Shown here: positions 48,488 to 60,780 of the stretch, in pieces
Position numbering within the stretch: the first letter of the stretch is position 1
How the letters are laid out: the number at the start of each line of letters is the position of its first letter
NCBI RefSeq assembly: GCF_018812025.1
Contig: NC_063061.1
Location: 39,196,793 to 39,260,792, forward strand
DNA length: 64,000 nucleotides
Direction of reading: 5' to 3'
DNA from: Megalobrama amblycephala
Lineage: Eukaryota > Chordata > Actinopteri > Cypriniformes > Xenocyprididae
Position numbers and translations under genes: made by a program
Notes under the pieces: generated by a model
The model's database searches: none
What the model was told of the DNA's origin: nothing
What the model saw: the letters and a program-made list of their open reading frames with translations, nothing else

Positions 48488-49950
48488 ATGATGAGGAAGC
48501 AGAAGTTCAGCAGCGGTTTGTCCGATAAAGTCCGCAAGTCTAAAGCGGCTCCGGAGATTCAGAAAAACCCGTTCGAGGTGAAAATCAACCGCAAGAAGTT
48601 CGATGTTCTGGGCCGCAAGAGTAAACATGACGTGGGTCTGCCGGGAGTTTCGCGATCCAGAGCCATTAAGAAGGTAAAAACAGAGTAAAGTTGAGTTTAT
48701 GGACATGAATTCATACTGTGGTGTGCGAGTGTTATATAAAATACTGTGGTATTGTCATCTGTGCCACTACAGAAACACGATTATGTCATTATTATTACAT
48801 TATTATTATTAAAAAAAACTGCAGTTAAAGGGTTAGTTCACCCAAAATGAAAATTCTGTCATTAATTACTCTCCTCATGTCGTTCCACACCTGTAAGACC
48901 TTCATTCATCTTCAGAACACAAATTAAGATATTTTTGATGAAATCTGCATAGCCAGCAATGACATTTCCTCTCTCAAGATCCATTAATGCACTAAAAACA
49001 TATTTAAATCAGTTCATGTGAGTACAGTGGTTCAATATTAATATTATAAAGCCACGAGAATATTTTTGGTGCGCCAAAAAACAAAATAAGGACTTATATA
49101 GTGATGGCCGATTTCAAAACACTGCTTCAGGAAGCTTCGGAGCGTTATGAATCTTTTGTGGCGAATCATGATTCGGATCGCGTGTCAAACCGCCAAACGG
49201 CTGAAATCATGTGACTTTGGCGCTCCGAATCATGATTCGACACAAAAGATTCATAACGCTCCGAAGCTTCCTGAAGCAGTGTTTTGAAATCGGCCATCAC
49301 TATATAAGTCCTTATTTTGTTTTTTTGGCGCACCAAAAATATTCTCGTGGCTTTATAATATTAATATTGAACCACTGTACTCACATGAACTGATTTAAAT
49401 ATGTTTTTAGTACATTAATGGATCTTGAGAGAGGAAATGTCATTGCTGGCTATGCAGGCCTCACTGAGCCATCGGATTTCATCAAAAATATCTTAATTTG
49501 TATTTTGAAGATTAACGAAGGTCTTACGGGTGTGGAACGGCATGAGGGAGAGTAATTAATGACAGAAATTTCATTTTTGGGTGAACTAACCCTTTAAAAT
49601 GGTTGTATGCAAATCAGTTGTTATTGTAATCAGTAAGATTGACCTGATATATGTCCAGATGAATCCACATCGAATCGACTCAAATGAAAAGAAATCGAAT
49701 AGAATCGGTGATATTTGTGTCAGTGTCCAGCCCTGATGATGTGTCTGTTTGATTGACAGAGGAAGGAACTCTCCTGAAGGAGTTCAGAATGAAAGACAAG
49801 AACAACAAATTCGTTGACAGACGCTTCGGTGAATATGATAATAAAATCACACCTGAGGAGAAAATTCTGCAGAGATTCACACTGGAGAGACAGGTGACAC
49901 ACCTCATCATCATCATCGCAATCACTTCCATCATGTGTGTTTACTGATGC

Positions 49951-49981
<31 letters not shown>

Positions 49982-52900
49982 CGTACTCACGACAGGAAGG
50001 ACATGTATAATTTGAATGAGGAAGAGGAGCTGACGCATTACGGTCAGTCTCTGGCAGAGCTGGAGAAGATGACGGATGTGATTGACAGCGACAGTGACTC
50101 TGAGGAGAAGGGACTGCTGTCAGGTGACATACGACAATAGTTATTAACGATACGCTCAAGTCCTGATGCGATGATTGGCGATCAGACTGACCGTCTCTGT
50201 CTCTGCAGCCGAACTGACCGCGACACATTTCGGCGGCGGTGGAGGTTTGCTGAGGAAGAAGAGCGCTGGAGATGAAGGTGACGAACACAGGCCCAAGTCA
50301 CGGCAGGAACTGATCGAAGAACTCATCGTCAAATCCAAACAGGAAAAGGTCAGAAACTAAAAAAAGTTAATTTCGAGTTGTTATCTCACAATTCTGACTT
50401 TTATTTCTCGCAAATCTGAGTTTACATCTCACATTTCTTACAAAGAAAAACAGAATTGTGAGATATACTCGTTATTCTGTCTTTTCTGAATTGCAATTTA
50501 TCCCGCAATTCTGACTTTTCCCCCCTCAGAATTGTGAAATAAAATCAAAATTGTGAGTTATAAAGTCCGAACTGGGAGTAATAAACACGCAAATGCAAGA
50601 AGAAAAAAAAAGTAGAATTGTGAAATAAAAATTATTATGTTTAAAAGTTATCTATGTAAAATATTATAGGTTTAAATTATTTTAATTATAATTATTTCAT
50701 GCTGTAACTGCTATGTATGTATGTCCTCTGAACTGCATGTGTGAATTATGTAGACTTACTGTTTACATCAAATTCCTGCTTTAATAGTAGACTAATCCTT
50801 GCAGGTGTCGTCAGTGCAGTCTGTGAAACGTCTCTGTTTATCTTCAAAGGACGTTTTCAACGATGGTTTTCTTTAAAAATGAAGACTATATTTTTTTGCA
50901 TTCCGATTCCAACATCCAGAGGCACAACAAAACGTTTTTCTCTTATTCTGTGGATTTTGCACATTTTCCTTCAATTGCTACCGCTATTTTTCTGCAACCA
51001 GTATGCGCGCGCAGCTGCAAGTGACGTAATTGTGACGTCTGCTCCAAAGTGGTCTATAGCTGTCGTAACAGTAATGATTATTATAACAGTAGCTGTAACA
51101 ATAAATATAATGGTAGTTGTAATTACTATAATACCTTTAACAATAACTATGATGATAGCTGTAACGATAACTAACGATAGCTGTAATAACTATAATAATA
51201 CTATAACAATAACTGTAATGATATCTCTAACGATAACTATGATGATTGCTGTAACGATAACAAACGATAGTTGTAATGATAACTAAAACAATAACTATAA
51301 TGATAACTATAACGACGGTTGTAATGATAACTAAAATTATAATTATAAGGATAGCTGTAATAACTAAAATGATAACTATAACGACAGCTGTAATGATAAC
51401 TAAAACAATAATTGTAACGATAGCTGTAATAACTAAAACAATAACTATAACGATAGCTATAACTATAACGACAGCTGTAATGATAACTAAAATTATAAGG
51501 ATAGCTGTAATAACTAAAACAATAACTATAATGATAGCTGTAACGATAACTATGACGACAGCTGTAATGATAACTAAAACGATAATTGTAACGATAGCTG
51601 TAATAACTAAAACAATAACTATAACGATAGCTATAACTATAACGACAGCTGTAATGATAACTAAAATTATAAGGATAGCTGTAATAACTAAAACGATAAC
51701 TATAACGACAGCTGTAATGATAACTAAAACAATAATTGTAACGATAGCTGTAATAACTAAAACAATAACTATAACGATAGCTACAACTATAACGACAGCT
51801 GTAATGATAACTAAAACAATAACTATAATGATAACTATAACGACAGCTGTAATGATAACTAAAACAATAACTATAATGATAACTATAACGACGGCTGTAA
51901 TGATAACTAAAATTATAATTATAAGGATAGCTGTAATAACTAAAACGATAACTATAACGATAACTATAACGACAGCTGTAATGATAACTAAAACAATAAT
52001 TGTAACGATAGCTGTAATAACTAAAACAATAACTATAACGATAGCTATAACTATAACGACAGCTGTAATGATAACTAAAATTATAAGGATAGCTGTAATA
52101 ACTAAAACAATAACTATAATGATAGCTGTAACGATAACTATAACGACAGCTGTAATGATAACTAAAACGATAATTGTAACGATAGCTGTAATAACTAAAA
52201 CAATAACTATAACGATAGCTATAACTATAACGACAGCTGTAATGATAACTAAAATTATAAGGATAGCTGTAATAACTAAAACAATAACTATAATGATAGC
52301 TGTAACGATAACTATAACGACAGCTGTAATGATAACTAAAACGATAATTGTAACGATAGCTGTAATAACTAAAACAATAACTATAACGATAGCTATAACT
52401 ATAACGACAGCTGTAATGATAACTAAAACAATAATTGTAACGATAGCTGTAATAACTAAAACAATAACTATAACGATAGCTATAACTATAATGACAGCTG
52501 TAATGATAACTAAAACAATAATTGTAACCATAGCTGTAATAACTAAAACAATAACTATAACGATAACTATAACGACAGCTGTAATGATAACTAAAATGAT
52601 AATTATAAGGATAGCTGTAATAACTAAAACAATAACTATAACGATAGCTGTAACGATAAATATAATGTTAGCTGTAATAACTATAATAATACCTGTAACA
52701 ATAATTGTAATGATGGCTCTAATGATAACTATAACGATTGCTGTAACGTTAACTATAACGATAGCTGTAATGATAACTAAAACAATAACTATAATGATAA
52801 CTATAACGACAGCTGTAATGATAACTAAAATGATAATTATAAGGATAGCTGTAATAACTAAAACAATAACTATAACGATAGCTGTAACGATAAATATAAT

Positions 52901-55900
52901 GTTAGCTGTAATAACTATAATAATACCTGTAACAATAATTGTAATGATGGCTCTAATGATAACTATAACGATTGCTGTAACGTTAACTATAACGACAGCT
53001 GTAATGATAACTAAAATGATAATTATAAGGATAGCTGTAATAACTAAAACAATAACTATAACGATAGCTATAACTATAATGACAGCTGTAATGATAACTA
53101 AAACGATAACTATAACGACAGCTGTAACGATAAATATAATGTTAGCTGTAATAACTATAATAACACCTGTAACAATAATTGTAATGATGGCTCTAACAAT
53201 AACTATAACGCTATAACGATAATTATAACAGTAGATGTAACGATAACTACTACAGTAGTTATAACTGTAACAATAGCTGTAATGACAACTAAAGATTGTT
53301 GTAACGATAGCTGTAACGATAAATATAATGGTAGGTGTAATAACTCTAATAATACTTATAACAGTAACTGTTATGATGGCTCTAACGATAACTATAATGA
53401 TAGCTGTAACTGCAACTATAACAATAGTTGTAACGATAATTATAACGATAGATGTAATTATAACAATAGCTGTAATAACTGTAATTATAACTAATGATAG
53501 CTGTAACGATGACTATAACTATAGTTGTAACGATAATTATAGCGACAGCTGTAATGATAAATATAGCAGTAGCTATAATAATACCTATAACAATAACTGT
53601 AACGATGTCTCTAACGATAACTATGATGACAACTGTAATAACTGTAACGATAGCTGTAATGAGAAATATAATAGTAGCTGTATTAACTATAATAATAGTA
53701 GGGTTTTTTTTGGTAATGGATTTTGATTGGCTGTGATGTGGACTTTGCTATTCGCTATTAGAGATCGATCATTTAATAAAACATTATGGTTGTGAACGGA
53801 CGTTTAACGGCGATGCTCTTCCTGTTCTCAGCGCGAGCGTCAGACTCAGAAGGAGGAGGCGCAGGTGCTCACGGAGAAACTGGATCAGGAGTGGAAATCC
53901 ATCCAGAACCTTCTGGCCCACAAAACCCCGAAAGAGACGAAAGACGAGGCGGACAAACCCAAGGTACCACAGCGCCCTGTGATCACGTCTGTGAGTGTGT
54001 GCTGCTCTTCCTCACTCTGATGTGTGTGTGTGTGTGTCAGATGGAGGAGTATGACGTGATGGTGCGAGAGCTGGGCTTTGAGATGAAGGCTCAGCCGTCG
54101 GAGAAGCTGAAGAGCGCCGAGGAACTCGCTCGAGAGGAGAGACTCCGCCTGCAGACGCTGGAGGTACTGAACACCTGCTGCCCGACACCGGATGAGGATG
54201 AGGACGAGGACGAGGAAGACTCACTGATGTGTGTTTGTGATTCAGGCCGACAGACTGAAGAGGATGATGGGAGAAGCTGAGGAGGAATCGGCTCAGACAG
54301 ACACGCACATCTCTGCTGACGACATCAATGATGGATTCGTACTGGATGGTGACGAGCGCAAAACTCTCGCTTACAAGGTCAGAAACGCACGGCATGTGAT
54401 TTAAATATTCATTTATGTAAATGAGCGTGAGTTTGACTCTTGTCTGTCAGCAGGACGGCAAATGGAACATCGAGGGCGAGGAGGAGGAGAGAGAGGAGGA
54501 TGATGAAGAGGGAGGAGAGGAAGAGCATGAGACCGGTGCAGATGATGATGATGAGGGTGAAGAGGAGGAGGAGGATGAAGAGGCAGGAGAGGATGATGAT
54601 GGAGATGATGATCACTGTGACCTGCAGTCTGATGAGGGCAGTGAGGATGAGGACGATCAGGGTGCTGAGGAAGAGGAGGTCAGTGTTGAAGCAGCGGTCA
54701 GCGAGGAGCAGAGGAGAGCCACACAGGAAGCCGCCAAAGCAGAACTGCCGTACACATTCACAGGTGAGACACCTGCACAGTCACATGATTATGAGCGAAA
54801 CCACTTCCTGAGTTTAATGTTACAGTTTATTCACAATAATGATGAGAAAACACGTCAGACACACTTTGAGACGAAAATCACAGCGCCACTTAAAGGCTTG
54901 GAGTATCTTTACACGCCTGATTTCTGTTTGTATCCTGTGTGTGTTTCAGCTCCGGAGAGTTACAGTGATCTGCAGTCGCTCCTGCAGGGTCACAGTTCAG
55001 AGCAGCAGCGCCTCATACTGGACAGAACGGTCAAGTGTCACCATCCCAGTCTGGCCACAGGAAACAAAGCCAAACTACAGGTGAGGCAGACACAACAAAC
55101 GTATTTTTAATTTTCCTCATTTTCCCAAGTGATTATTTTAAATCAGTCAGGATGCTGCCTGTTGAGTGTGTTAGTGTTTGACACAGAACCGCTGTGTGTG
55201 TGTGTGTGTGTGTGTGTTGAATGAGATTGTTCAGTGTTATATTTTGTGTTCAGAGGTTGTTTGGCTTTCTGCTGGAGTATGTTGGTGAACTCGCCACCCA
55301 GAATCCTCCTGATCTTAAAACCGTCAACGCCCTCATCCCGTGAGTAACACATACTCATACGCACATTCACATGCTCACACATACTCACATGCACATAGTC
55401 ACACATACTTAATCGTTCATACTTATACTCGCATACTCACACACATACACCAACTCAAACATACTTGCACATACACTTACTCAAACACATACTCACACAT
55501 ACCCACACACATGCACATACTCGCACATGCTCGCATGCAGTCGCACATACTTATACTTGCATACTCATGCACATATTCGCACATTCACATACTCTCACAT
55601 ACTCTCACATATTCGCACATACTCATGCACATATTCGCACATACTCTCACATATTCGCACATACTCTCACATACTTGCACACACATGCTCGCATGCAGTC
55701 GCACATACTTATACTTGCATACTCATGCACATATTCGCGCATACTCATGCACATATTCGCGCATACTCATGCACATATTCGCACATTCACATACTCTCAC
55801 ATATTCGCACATACTCTCACATACTTGTACATTCACATACTCTCACATATTCTCACATACTCTCACATACTCTCACATATTCGCACATACTCTCACATAC

Positions 55901-57966
55901 TCGCACATTCACATACTCTCACATATTCTCACATACTCTCACATATTCGCACATACTCTCACATACTCGCACATACTCGCACATTCACATACTCACATTC
56001 ACATACTCTCACATATTCGCACATACTCTCACATACTCTCACATATTCGCACATACTCTCACATACTCGCACATTCACATACTCTCACATATTCTCACAT
56101 ACTCTCACATATTCGCACATACTCTCACATACTCGCACATACTCGCACATTCACATACTCACATTCACATACTCTCACATATTCGCACATACTCTCACAT
56201 ACTCTCACATATTCGCACATACTCTCACATACTCGCACATTCACATACTCTCACATACTCTCACATATTCGCACATACTCATGCACATATTCGCACATAC
56301 TCTCACATACTCGCACATACTCGCACATACTCTCACATACTTGCACACGCATGCTCGCGTGCAGTTGCACATACTTGCACATACTCACATGCACTCAACA
56401 TACTTACACATATTCTCACATGATCACATGCGCATACTCGCGCACAAACACACTCACACACACCTACACATACTCATACGCACATACTCTCACATACTTG
56501 CGCACACATACTCGCATGAACAGTCGCACATACTTACTCGCACATACTCGCATGCACTCACACACGTACTTGCACATACACATACTCACACACATATTCT
56601 CAGACATAATCGCACATACATATACTCAAACGTACTCACACTCATATACTCTCACACACATAGTCTCACACATCCACATACTCTCACATACACATACTCA
56701 CACTCGCATACTCATGCACACTCACACCATTTTACGCGTGTGTGTTGTGCAGTCAGATCTACAGTCTGTGTCAGCTGTTTCCGGAGGCCGCCTGTAAAGC
56801 CGTGCAGACGTTGCTCAGCGACAGCGCTCACAGCATGGAGGAGACGCTGGAGGTCAAAGGTCGCGCTGCGATGCCCAATCTGGACATGGTGCGCTGATAA
56901 ACTCTTGGTACACAGATACAGCGAGGAGATGCTGATCCTGAACTGATGGTGTGTGTTTGTGTTGCAGTTGGTTCTTCTGAAGATCACGGCGCTGTTGTTC
57001 CCCACGTCAGACTTCAGGCATCCGGTGACGACGCCAGCGTTCCTCTACATCAGCCAGGCGCTCACCAAGGTCAGTGTGTGTCTGCAATAACGAGTCGACC
57101 GTTTGATTTAGTTGTACAGCGCGCATCGGTGTCACCTGCTTATGTGTGTTTGTGTGTTTCAGTGTGTGGTGGTCTCTCTGGAGGACGCGTATAAGGGCTT
57201 GATCCTCTGCTGTCTGGCGCTGGAGTTTGTGTCTCTGTCTCAGAGGTTTTTCCCAGAGCTGCTGAACTTCCTGCTGGGGCTCCTGCACCTGACGGTCCCC
57301 GACAAGAGCAGCACAGGTGTGTGTTCTGTGCGTTTCTTTTCACATGAGCAGCAGAAATACTCTCACTCTTGTGTTAACTGATGTCACGTCTGGCTGTGAT
57401 GGGAAATTTTCTACATACTCAAGCGTCCAGTTAGATTTTCCTTCATCTGTTCCCTCTGTTCAAACATAACTGTGGAAACAGGAAGAGGAATCTGGGTGTT
57501 TCCTTTCTGCTCGTGTCCATTGCACATCATGATCTTCCTCAGTGTTTCTGTCTTGTTTTCCAGCACAAATATCTAATCATTCTTAAATCAAGATACATTT
57601 ACTGGAGAAGAGAAATGACTGAAGATATTTAGTCTTGTTTTATGGGAAGTGTGTTAGTTTGGAGCTCTGGATTCACACATTCAGCCTGAGCGCTTGATTC
57701 TGAATGACCGTCAGTCAGCCGAACTCATGTGACATTCGTTAGTCACGTGACCATGCGTGTGTTCTGCTGGTGGTCATGTTGTGGTTCTGACTGTGGTGTG
57801 TGTGTGTTTGTAGGTTATACAGTAGTGAGTCCGTTCAGACAGCAGGGGAAGAACTGCGATCTGCTGGTTCTGACGGATCCAAACGCGTCTCACAGCTGGA
57901 ACAGGAAGCCCATGTCACTGTGCACAGCTCACAGAAGTCCAGCGGGGAGAGACCACTGCAGGTACA

Positions 57967-58017
<51 letters not shown>

Positions 58018-59673
58018 TCACATAAACTTACACTTACACACATACTCTCCAGCTGACGACGCTCAATCACTGTTAAGAACATTAACATGAATCTTTTGAT
58101 GTTTAAAAATCATGTTTAACATCAGAATTCATGGTTAAAAACTACATTACCCATGATTCCAAAATCTCCACCAATCAGTGGAAAAAAACTTTTTTGGAAA
58201 AAAATGTTCTCTTTGTCCAAATGACATGAAACTTTGTACAGTAAAAAAAAAGTCACACTCAGGGTCTCCAGAGACATCAGGCTACAAAATGTAATTTTGT
58301 AACGAAGTAATTGTTTTTTTAAAAACAAATGTAATTTTACTCTGTTAATGTTTTTACTTTACTCTGTTAATGCAGTTTTGGAGGATTTATCATATCTTTT
58401 AAATTTATATAAATATTTTATTGAGTAGGTTTTTATACAAAAACAGCTTTTTTGTAAAATTCACATTATAAAAGAGCCACATTTCTAACTTTCATTCATG
58501 GGGATAACATGGATAATTTGACATGGTTTAGTGTGAGATTTTTCCCCATCTTTTGGAAAATGCCATTTTAAAAGTAAAAAAAAAGATCACAAGTTAGAAA
58601 TGTGGGTCTTTTATAAAGTGAATTTTACACAAAAAGCTGTTTTTGAATAAAAACCTATTTAAAAAAAATATTTATTTACTTATTTATATAAATTTAAAAG
58701 ATATGATAAATCCTCCAAAACTGCACAAATATGAAGTAAAACATTAATAAACAGAGTAAAATGACATTTGTTTTTTAGAAAACAATTATTTTGATACAAA
58801 ATGACATTTTGTTGCCTGGGGTCTGTGGAGTACTGAGTGTAGTTCCCAAACGAAGGGCGCTCAAGGGTTAATTAATCTGGTCAGTGATGATATGACGCGT
58901 TTGTGTGTTTCAGGCTGTCGCTCCTCGACTCGTGTCTGGATCTGGTGAAGCGATGCACGTCACTCTATAAGGACCTGACGTCATACGGTCACATCTTTCA
59001 GCCAATCAGAACGCTGCTTCTCGACCATCTTCCTGTTGAGCTCTACCCCGCCTGTATACAGGTTCATGCTCGCTCGTTACCTCATGTTTACTGCGATCAG
59101 GCCGTTTTGATTCATTCCGATTTATCTCCTGCAGGACCTTCACAGAGAGATATTAGACGCCATTCCTGAAGAGCCTTCCCAGAATGCACCTCTGGTGTTC
59201 AAGAAGAAGAAACCCATCCCACTGAAACTCCTCACACCTAAAATTGTGCAAATGTGAGTCAAACATGAAGTAGAAACTCGTTTCCCTCTCACATTTTCTG
59301 ACTTTCTGTCGCCAAACTAATTGTTCCTCTTCTCTCCTCCAGTCTGGATTACGGGAAAAAGCGAGGGAACACCAAAGAAGAGAAGGAGCGAGAGCGACTC
59401 AAGCACAAGTACAAGCGCGAGTTTAAGGGAGCGCTGAGGGAGATCCGGAAGGACACGCGCTTCCTGGCTCAGGAGAAACTCAATGACATCATGAGCAGGT
59501 GAGCGTGACGTCCGTGTCATGTGACTGCACTCTAATCATGCCAGTGTCTCATGGTGGTGTTGTGTTTGTGCATCAGGGATGCGGAGAGGAAGAGGAAGGT
59601 GAAGGCGCTCTACGGCAGTCTGGCCAATCAGGAGGGAGAATGGAAGGCCCTCAAGAGGATGAAGAGGAAGTGA
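48488..59673 (+). CDS. nop14: Nucleolar protein 14 (SSU processome component)
   Basis: Nucleolar factor for 40S-subunit assembly and 18S rRNA maturation, working with NOC4 and EMG1 (known for the family). Exons: 48488-48673, 49762-49893, 49982-50123, 50209-50348, 53832-53963, 54041-54163, 54246-54377, 54454-54763, 54950-55080, 55254-55339, 56753-56888, 56968-57069, 57163-57316, 57814-57961, 58914-59061, 59135-59253, 59343-59498, 59577-59673. They sum to 2574 nt, giving 857 aa, the human length. Hallmarks: NPFEVKINRKKFDVLGRK and HDVGLPGVSRSRA (N-terminus), RRFGEYDNK, NLNEEEELTHYGQSL, ELTATHFGGGGGLL, MVRELGFEMKAQPS, a long Glu/Asp tract in exon 8, LPYTFTAPESY, LFGFLLEYVGELAT, SQRFFPELLNFLLGLL, YKREFKGALREIRKD, and the basic tail EGEWKALKRMKRK. 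The exon 1 ATG is followed by a second ATG; either could start translation. The exon 2 acceptor is unusual (see findings). Confidence 0.97.
48825..49597. mobile_element. Fold-back MITE in NOP14 intron 1 (773 bp)
   Basis: Starts ttaaagggttagttcaccc and ends gggtgaactaaccctttaa. The two halves are near-perfect inverted copies along almost the whole length ('ggccgatttcaaaacactgc' on the left, 'gcagtgttttgaaatcggcc' on the right), with a short loop near 49177-49225. The right arm has an extra ~24 bp near 49458. No coding content. Confidence 0.93.
50350..50640. mobile_element. 'caattctga' element fragment in NOP14 intron 4
   Basis: Blocks such as 'tctcacaattctgactttt' and 'agaattgtgagatat' of the family at 14304-14988, without intact ends. 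Confidence 0.6.
50641..51059. other. NOP14 intron 4, unique part
   Basis: No gene recognised. Confidence 0.5.
51060..53700. repeat. 2.6-kb hexamer-based array in NOP14 intron 4
   Basis: Built from hexamers such as taacta, taacga, tagctg and taaaac. A 174-bp (29 x 6) superunit is visible where 'aattgtaacgatagctg' recurs at 51411, 51585, 51999, 52173 and 52347, and a second superunit carries 'aatataatgttagctgta' near 52655, 52895 and 53135. Because six is a multiple of three, the array carries long I/T/V frames on both strands (646 aa on +, 434 aa on -). These are not genes. Confidence 0.97.
55340..56740. repeat. 1.4-kb decamer-based array forming NOP14 intron 10
   Basis: Units of about 10 bp, 'tctcacatac' and variants (cgcacatac, tcacatattc, ttcacatac). 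A ~166-bp superunit is seen: 'acattcacatactcacattc' at 55981 and again at 56147. The array starts within a few bases of the donor (55340) and ends just before the acceptor (56752), so it is essentially the whole intron. Frames rich in H/T/S/Y/I are by-products. Confidence 0.96.
57963..58012. repeat. (CA)n directly after the NOP14 exon 14 donor
   Basis: CA dinucleotide run starting a few bases after the donor 'caggtacact'. Confidence 0.9.
58262..58832. mobile_element. Fold-back element in NOP14 intron 14
   Basis: Left arm has 'ttttggaggatttatcatat', 'ttatacaaaaacagcttttt' and 'agagccacatttctaact'. The right arm carries their reverse complements in mirrored order ('agttagaaatgtgggtct', 'aaaaagctgtttttg', 'atatgataaatcctccaaaa'). 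Ends are 'gtctccagagacatcaggc' and 'gcctggggtctgtggag'. Arms are about 250 bp and the interior is AT-rich. No coding content. Confidence 0.85.
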
Positions 59674-59780
59674 TGCTGTTATGAACTGCTTGAATACTCT
59701 GATAAACTGCACATTTATTCTCGTGATGAGGTTTTGTATTTTGTGACGTTATGAGAAATAAAAGGAAACTTTTGTGCAGT
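59674..59780 (+). terminator. NOP14 3' UTR with AATAAA at 59757-59762
   Basis: The signal 'gagaaataaaagg' lies 84 bp after the TGA (59671-59673). Short 3' UTR. Confidence 0.8.
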
Positions 59781-59877
59781 GAGACTTTCTTTATGTGGGA
59801 TAATCCAGTGTGGTTATGTTTAACCTTTTAACTCTCTGTGTCCTGGTTTATAACCTTTTTTCCCCATGATATATTTT

Positions 59878-60065
59878 AGTAGCCATCATTTGAAAGCTTA
59901 AACACTCCAAGTTCATCCTGTGAAAATGGTTTTGAAATTGGGACACTGCATTATCATGGAAACACTACTTTTACACTTACTTTGTAGTGGCTCAATTTTT
60001 GTGACAACTTCAAATTTGGAACAAAACTTGGTTAGATGTAGGGCTTTGATTTTAGAGCAATTTCA
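59878..60065. repeat. Left copy of a direct repeat flanking the repeat mosaic
   Basis: Contains 'atggaaacactacttttaca', 'gtggctcaatttttgtgac' and 'acttcaaatttggaacaaaa'. The same sequence in the same orientation, diverged, is at 62355-62530. Confidence 0.8.
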
Positions 60066-60780
60066 GAGTTTCCTAGTTGGATTTTTCAACTTGGAAATTC
60101 CTAGTTGGAATTTTCTACTTGGAAATTCCTAGTTGGAGTTTTCTAGTCGGATATTCCTAGTTGGATTTTTCTAGTCGGAAATTCCTAGTTTGAGCTTTGT
60201 AGTTGAAAAATTGGAGTTTCCTAGTTAGAAATTCCTAGTTGGAGTTTCCTTTTCTACTTGGAAATTCCTAGTTGGAGTTTTCTACTTGGAAATTCCTAGT
60301 TGGAGTTTTCTACTTGGAAATTCCTAGTTTGAGCTTCGTAGTTGAAAGTTGGAAAATTGGAGTTTCCTTGTTGGATTTTTCTACTTGGAAATTCCTAGTT
60401 GGAGTTTTCTACTTGGAAATTCCTAGTTGGAGTTTTCTACTTGGAAATTCCTAGTTTGAGCTTCGTAGTTGAAAGTTGGAAAATTGGAGTTTCCTTGTTG
60501 GATTTTTCTACTTGGAAATTCCTAGTTGGAGTTTTCTAGTCGGATATTGCTAGTTGGATTTTTCTAGTTGTAAATTCCTAGTTTGAGCTTTGTAGTTGAA
60601 AGTTGGAAAATTGGAGTTTCCTAGCTGGATTTTCCTAGTTGGAAATTCCTAGTTGGATTTTTCTACTTGGAAATTCCTAGTTGGTGTTTTCTAGTCTGAT
60701 ATTTCTAGTTGGATTTTTCTAGTCGTAAATTCCTAGTTTGAGCTTTATAGTCGAAAATTGGAGTTTCCTAGTTGAAAAAC
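60066..60780. repeat. 'ttcctagttggagttttcta' tandem array
   Basis: Units of about 18-36 bp alternating 'cttggaaattcctagttgga' with 'gttttcta'. A longer superunit contains 'gagcttcgtagttgaaagtt'. Inverted relatives occur at 61370-61530 and 63600-63730. Confidence 0.92.

Noticed and set aside
51227..53216. Long I/T/V-rich frames on both strands
   Set aside because: By-product of a hexamer array within NOP14 intron 4.
55340..56946. Frames of 485 and 493 aa rich in His/Thr/Ser/Tyr
   Set aside because: Decamer array of NOP14 intron 10; they run into exon 11 in or out of frame by chance.
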